From Phycisphaerae bacterium (GTDB taxonomy: Bacteria; Planctomycetota; Phycisphaerae; Sedimentisphaerales; Anaerohalosphaeraceae): a stretch of DNA of 8,536 nt. Shown piece after piece: positions 5,884-8,536 of this stretch. The position numbers were made by a program, and so were the translations under genes. The stretch is from contig PXAQ01000198.1 in NCBI GenBank assembly GCA_003567095.1, positions 1 through 8,536 of the forward strand, read 5' to 3'. Position 1 is the first letter of the stretch; every line of letters begins with the position of its first letter. The notes under the pieces were generated by a model. It was not told the origin of the DNA, did not search any database, and saw only the letters and a program-made list of their open reading frames with translations.

Positions 5884-7206
5884 TTATGCGGAGAGGGCCT
5901 TCAAGATATCCTGCGGCGCCATCGTCGGCTCGATGTGCAGCGCGCTGCTCTGCTGCGGCTCAACGGCCTTGCCAAACGCTTCGAAGAACTCGTTTTTGTC
6001 CTCCACCTGGCAAAAACATTTTTTTGCCCAGCCGCTGAGGTAACCCATGCCCGCGGCCCGCTGCAGCACCGTGTGGGCGTACGCGATTAATGCGCCTTTC
6101 AGGAAGATCGGCACCATCGGCTCCAGCTCGGCGCTTTCAAACATGTCGCGGAATTTCTGGCCGAAGCTGTTCATCTCGGTGCCGACGAGTATCGGCATCC
6201 CGCGCGTCTCGGCCAGCGCGACAAACTGCTGCAGGTTGGCCAGCTTTTCGTCCGCCGCGCCCGGGGTGAAATTGCGATCTGGAATGATGCTCACCGCCGC
6301 CGTGCCGCTGGCGGCGGCGACCTCCAGCAATTGAAGGATGTGCTGCTCGCCGTCGCTGGTGCCGTCCAGCCAGGCCAGGGTCGGTATCCCGCCGGCGGCC
6401 AGGACAAACGCGTTCATCGTCTGCAGGGTGGGAAAAGCTCCGGTCTGGGGCTCGGCATAGCCGGGGCCGCCTTTTTTCATGGTTTTGGCGCGAATGGCAT
6501 TGAGCAGCGCCGGACTTTCGGGAAAATCATTCGGCTCAAGGGCCCGGCCAAGCTTGTCGGTCCAGAACTTAATCAGCGGCAGATCGCCATCGCACACCTG
6601 GCGGGCCTTGCGCGCATAGGCCAGGCAAAGATGCCGCTCGGTGGGATTGCCGCCGGGAGTAAGCGGCAGCACATCGGCCTCATAATCCAGTGTGACCGGG
6701 TCGAGAAAATCGTTTACGCGCCCCATCATTTTACGCGTGCGGTCTTGAGCGGTCTGCTTGAGGCCGTCAAGGAATGCTTTGCTCGGGTCCGGCACCGTGC
6801 CGGCCGGCATTGCGGCCCCCATGTGGTAGGCGATGCCAGGCTCGCCCAGCGAGTTGATGACCATCTCGGCAAACTCCGGCACAAATACCCGCGTTTCGAT
6901 ACTGCCGCAGGCCCGCAGATTCAGCGCCTCGGCGGCGCCGAGAAACTCATCGACCCCGTCCAGTACGTCAAAATCCACGATACCCGCCGCCGCCAGGCCC
7001 TCCTTTTTGGCCAGCCAGGCAAATTTTGTCGGCGAATAGCCGTAACAGTTGAACGAAAAGAACGTATGTGCATGCATATTGACATACGCCCCGGCCGGCT
7101 TGACACTGACGGACTTGCTTTCCAGCGCCTCAAGAGCCTGCTGCAGGGCCGTCTTCCGCTCGGCGGGATTGTAGCTGTCCATCAGTTTTTCAAATTGTTC
7201 CGACAA
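5884..7206 (-). CDS. PHP-domain protein with altered metal ligands
   Basis: The product has 440 residues, is probably cytoplasmic, and shows no signal peptide. The start is TTG at 7204-7206, strongly supported by GGAGG (7213-7217) at six-base spacing. The first PHP motif is intact: MHAHTFFSFN with H45, H47 and S51. E104 in GSIETRVF and H128 in AYHMG fit the third motif and the following histidine. Others are changed: the usual TDH is VDFD (F79 for His), the usual AHP is AWL (278-280), and the usual SDxH is TEMN (343-346). PHP proteins are metal-dependent phosphoesterases, for example histidinol phosphatase and polymerase-linked nucleases. With about half the ligands replaced, this one may use fewer metals, hydrolyse something different, or be non-catalytic. 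Residues 1-38 form a helical N-terminal extension. It is the first gene after a clear promoter and precedes the dehydrogenase, suggesting a joint role. Substrate unknown. Confidence 0.75.
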   Translation of the reverse strand: MSEQFEKLMDSYNPAERKTALQQALEALESKSVSVKPAGAYVNMHAHTFFSFNCYGYSPTKFAWLAKKEGLAAAGIVDFDVLDGVDEFLGAAEALNLRACGSIETRVFVPEFAEMVINSLGEPGIAYHMGAAMPAGTVPDPSKAFLDGLKQTAQDRTRKMMGRVNDFLDPVTLDYEADVLPLTPGGNPTERHLCLAYARKARQVCDGDLPLIKFWTDKLGRALEPNDFPESPALLNAIRAKTMKKGGPGYAEPQTGAFPTLQTMNAFVLAAGGIPTLAWLDGTSDGEQHILQLLEVAAASGTAAVSIIPDRNFTPGAADEKLANLQQFVALAETRGMPILVGTEMNSFGQKFRDMFESAELEPMVPIFLKGALIAYAHTVLQRAAGMGYLSGWAKKCFCQVEDKNEFFEAFGKAVEPQQSSALHIEPTMAPQDILKALSA

Positions 7207-7212
7207 TACACA

Positions 7213-7217
7213 CCTCC
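7213..7217 (-). promoter_or_regulatory. Ribosome binding site that decides a TTG start
   Basis: GGAGG on the - strand lies six bases before TTG 7204-7206 of the PHP gene. It is the best Shine-Dalgarno match in the window and supports TTG rather than a later ATG as the start. Confidence 0.8.
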
Positions 7218-7227
7218 GGATAAAATA

Positions 7228-7241
7228 TACCCTTCAGGGTA
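7228..7241 (-). other. Small hairpin just upstream of the PHP ribosome binding site
   Basis: The transcript reads UACCC-UGAA-GGGUA, a perfect 5-bp stem with a four-base loop, ending ten bases before the GGAGG. It may shape access to the ribosome binding site, but it is short and may be chance. Confidence 0.35.
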
Positions 7242-7359
7242 GAAAATTCCCGCGCGAAAGCCTGTCACTGAATACCGCAACACGACATAGCCGCGCAGAA
7301 ACGGGAAAACTCAATCGCGATCCGTATAAAAGGGCTCATCAATGTTCTGCGAATACGGC

Positions 7360-7388
7360 ACTATAGCATCCAAATTCCCCTACGGCAA
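7360..7388 (-). promoter_or_regulatory. Sigma-70 type promoter with extended -10 for the PHP-dehydrogenase-ispE-spoVG operon
   Basis: On the - strand, TTGCCG (7383-7388) and TATAGT (7360-7365) are separated by exactly 17 bases. TG at one base before the -10 box (TGCTATAGT) makes an extended -10 element. It is the best promoter in the window and lies in the only sizeable gap of the - strand cluster. The expected transcript start is near 7353, giving a leader of about 145 bases before the TTG at 7206. Confidence 0.65.
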
Positions 7389-7392
7389 GAGT

Positions 7393-7410
7393 CGTTTCGG
7401 CGCCGAGACG
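7393..7410. promoter_or_regulatory. Dyad just upstream of the -35 box
   Basis: The - strand reads CGTCTCGGCGCCGAAACG, a palindrome of 8 bp per arm centred between 7401 and 7402 and broken by one C-A pair. It starts five bases upstream of the -35 box, where an activator or repressor could bind. It could instead be a hairpin at the 3' end of the YchF-like transcript, but no T run follows. No known operator is recognised. Confidence 0.35.
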
Positions 7411-7460
7411 GCAAACGCATGGCCTCCTGCGGGATCTTGCGGACAATGGGCGGGAGGCGA

Positions 7461-8534
7461 TCAAACATTGAAGCGGAAGTTGATGATGTCGCCGTCCTGG
7501 ACACTGTAGGTCTTGCCTTCGAGCCGCATTTTGCCGGCGGCCTTGACGGCCTTTTCGTCGCCGAGGGCCTTCAGGTCGTCGTAGGCCATAGTCTCGGCGC
7601 GGATAAAGCCGCGTTTGATATCCGAGTGGACCTTGCCGGCCGCATCGTGGGCGCTGGTGCCGGCCTCGATGGGCCAGGCGCGCACCTCGTCTGTCCCGAC
7701 GGTCAGAAAACTGATCAGCCCCAGCGTACGGTAACAGGTTTGTACGAACTTCTGGGCGGCCGATTCGGCCAGTCCCATCTCGTTCATAAACTCCCGGCGG
7801 CTGTCGGCATCCAATGCGGCCAGCTCGCTTTCAAGCGTCGCGCACAGGGTGATGACCTCCATGCCCTCGGCCGCATCGCCCAGATCAACCGCCTTTTCCA
7901 ACTGATCCTCACCGGTATTGACCACGACCATCATCGGCTTAAGCGTCAGAAAATTCAGCGCGCCGACGATCTCCATCTCCGGGCCGGCCTGGTCGGCGAT
8001 GACACTGCGGATGGGTTTTTCGGCCTCGATGGCCTCCTGGAGCTTGAGCTGCAGGGCGTACTCGGCCTTGTCTCGGGCCTGGGTCTTGCTGGGCTTGTGG
8101 ATTTGCTTTTCGAGCCGTTCGATGCGAGTGGTCACCAGTTCCAGATCGGCCAGCAGCAGCTCGGTCTTGAGCTCATCCAGGTCGCGCCGCGGATCGATGC
8201 GGTCGCGGTAGGCCGGCACGGACGGGTTGTCAAACGCCCGGAGCACAAGCACGAACATATCGGCCGTGCGCCACTGGTTCAGCAAGCGCCGCGCCGCGGC
8301 CCGTCCGTGGTCGTCGGCAAACGACAGCCCCGGCAGATCGACGCAATCAATCGTCGCGTGAACCGTCTTTTTCGGCTGATACAACTGCGTCAGCCAGTCC
8401 AGCCGCTGATCCGGTACCGAGACCATCACTTCCTGGGCGTCGGTTGCGCCCATCGGGGCGGCCGGCCGGCCGCTGATCGCCGAGACCAGCGTGCTCTTGC
8501 CCGATTGTGTCAAACCCAAAAATGCTGCTTTCAA
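7461..8534 (-). CDS. Divergent YchF/OLA1-like P-loop NTPase (start at window edge)
   Basis: At least 357 residues are seen, close to the 363 of typical YchF. The first codon in the window is TTG at 8532-8534, in the right place for the family's N-terminus, but its ribosome binding site lies outside, so a start a little upstream cannot be excluded. The Walker A loop is GLTQSGKST (7-15), the G3 motif is DLPGL (66-70), and the G4 position reads VVVNTGED (203-210). A helical stretch at 117-175 matches the YchF coiled-coil insertion, and the C-terminal 85 residues match the TGS/DUF933 domain, ending DGDIINFRFNV. YchF proteins bind ATP or GTP, associate with ribosomes, and affect stress responses. 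Unusual here are Q10-S11 in place of the common NV before GKST, loss of the glycine-rich stretch after G3, and NTGE in place of NMxE. It may be a paralogue with a changed role. Confidence 0.8.
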   Translation of the reverse strand: MKAAFLGLTQSGKSTLVSAISGRPAAPMGATDAQEVMVSVPDQRLDWLTQLYQPKKTVHATIDCVDLPGLSFADDHGRAAARRLLNQWRTADMFVLVLRAFDNPSVPAYRDRIDPRRDLDELKTELLLADLELVTTRIERLEKQIHKPSKTQARDKAEYALQLKLQEAIEAEKPIRSVIADQAGPEMEIVGALNFLTLKPMMVVVNTGEDQLEKAVDLGDAAEGMEVITLCATLESELAALDADSRREFMNEMGLAESAAQKFVQTCYRTLGLISFLTVGTDEVRAWPIEAGTSAHDAAGKVHSDIKRGFIRAETMAYDDLKALGDEKAVKAAGKMRLEGKTYSVQDGDIINFRFNV

Positions 8535-8536
8535 TG

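Noticed and set aside
6331..7242. Long + strand open frame of 303 codons opposite the PHP gene
   Set aside because: Antisense shadow of a gene with a strong ribosome binding site and family motifs; no recognisable protein pattern.
7422..7458. GCCTCC/GGAGGC inverted repeat after the YchF-like gene as a terminator
   Set aside because: The arms are only 6 bp with a 25-base loop, and no T run follows on the - strand.
1..8536. CRISPR arrays, tRNA or rRNA genes, complete insertion sequences
   Set aside because: No regularly spaced repeats, no tRNA cloverleaf, no rRNA-like sequence and no transposase were found on either strand.

Overview
The window reads as chromosomal DNA of a GC-rich bacterium, most likely a planctomycete (Phycisphaerae or a related lineage). 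The basis is a SpoVG protein carrying an internal zinc ribbon beside ispE, well-supported TTG starts, and long divergent versions of common families. The lineage is inferred, since no rRNA or other clade marker is present.

Left part, + strand (1-2738). The window opens inside a large gene whose C-terminal region looks like a phage tail or baseplate hub protein (1-1796, 5' end missing). About 630 bases without a convincing gene follow (1797-2423). They are AT-rich and hold several inverted repeats, two adjacent tandem duplications and a weak promoter candidate. A small + strand gene at 2424-2738 ends in a FlgM-like (anti-sigma-28) motif.

Middle and right part, - strand (8536 down to 2788). 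Reading in the direction of transcription, the genes are: a divergent YchF/OLA1-type P-loop NTPase (7461-8534, start at the window edge); a 254-base gap with a good sigma-70 type promoter and a dyad; a PHP-domain protein with several altered metal ligands (5884-7206); a 549-residue medium-chain dehydrogenase of the sorbose-1-phosphate reductase type with two tandem nucleotide-binding-like units (4175-5824); ispE (3248-4174); and spoVG (2788-3228). The last four are closely spaced (59, 0 and 19 bases) and probably form one operon read from the promoter at 7360-7388.

How the genes fit together: IspE supplies isoprenoid precursors through the MEP pathway, and SpoVG is a small nucleic-acid-binding regulator. 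The pairing of ispE with spoVG recalls the ispE-purR-yabJ-spoVG order of Bacillus. The PHP protein and dehydrogenase look like a functional pair of unknown role, perhaps on a phosphorylated sugar or polyol. The most unusual items are the duplicated dehydrogenase, the degenerate PHP partner, the zinc-ribbon SpoVG and the structured noncoding stretch.
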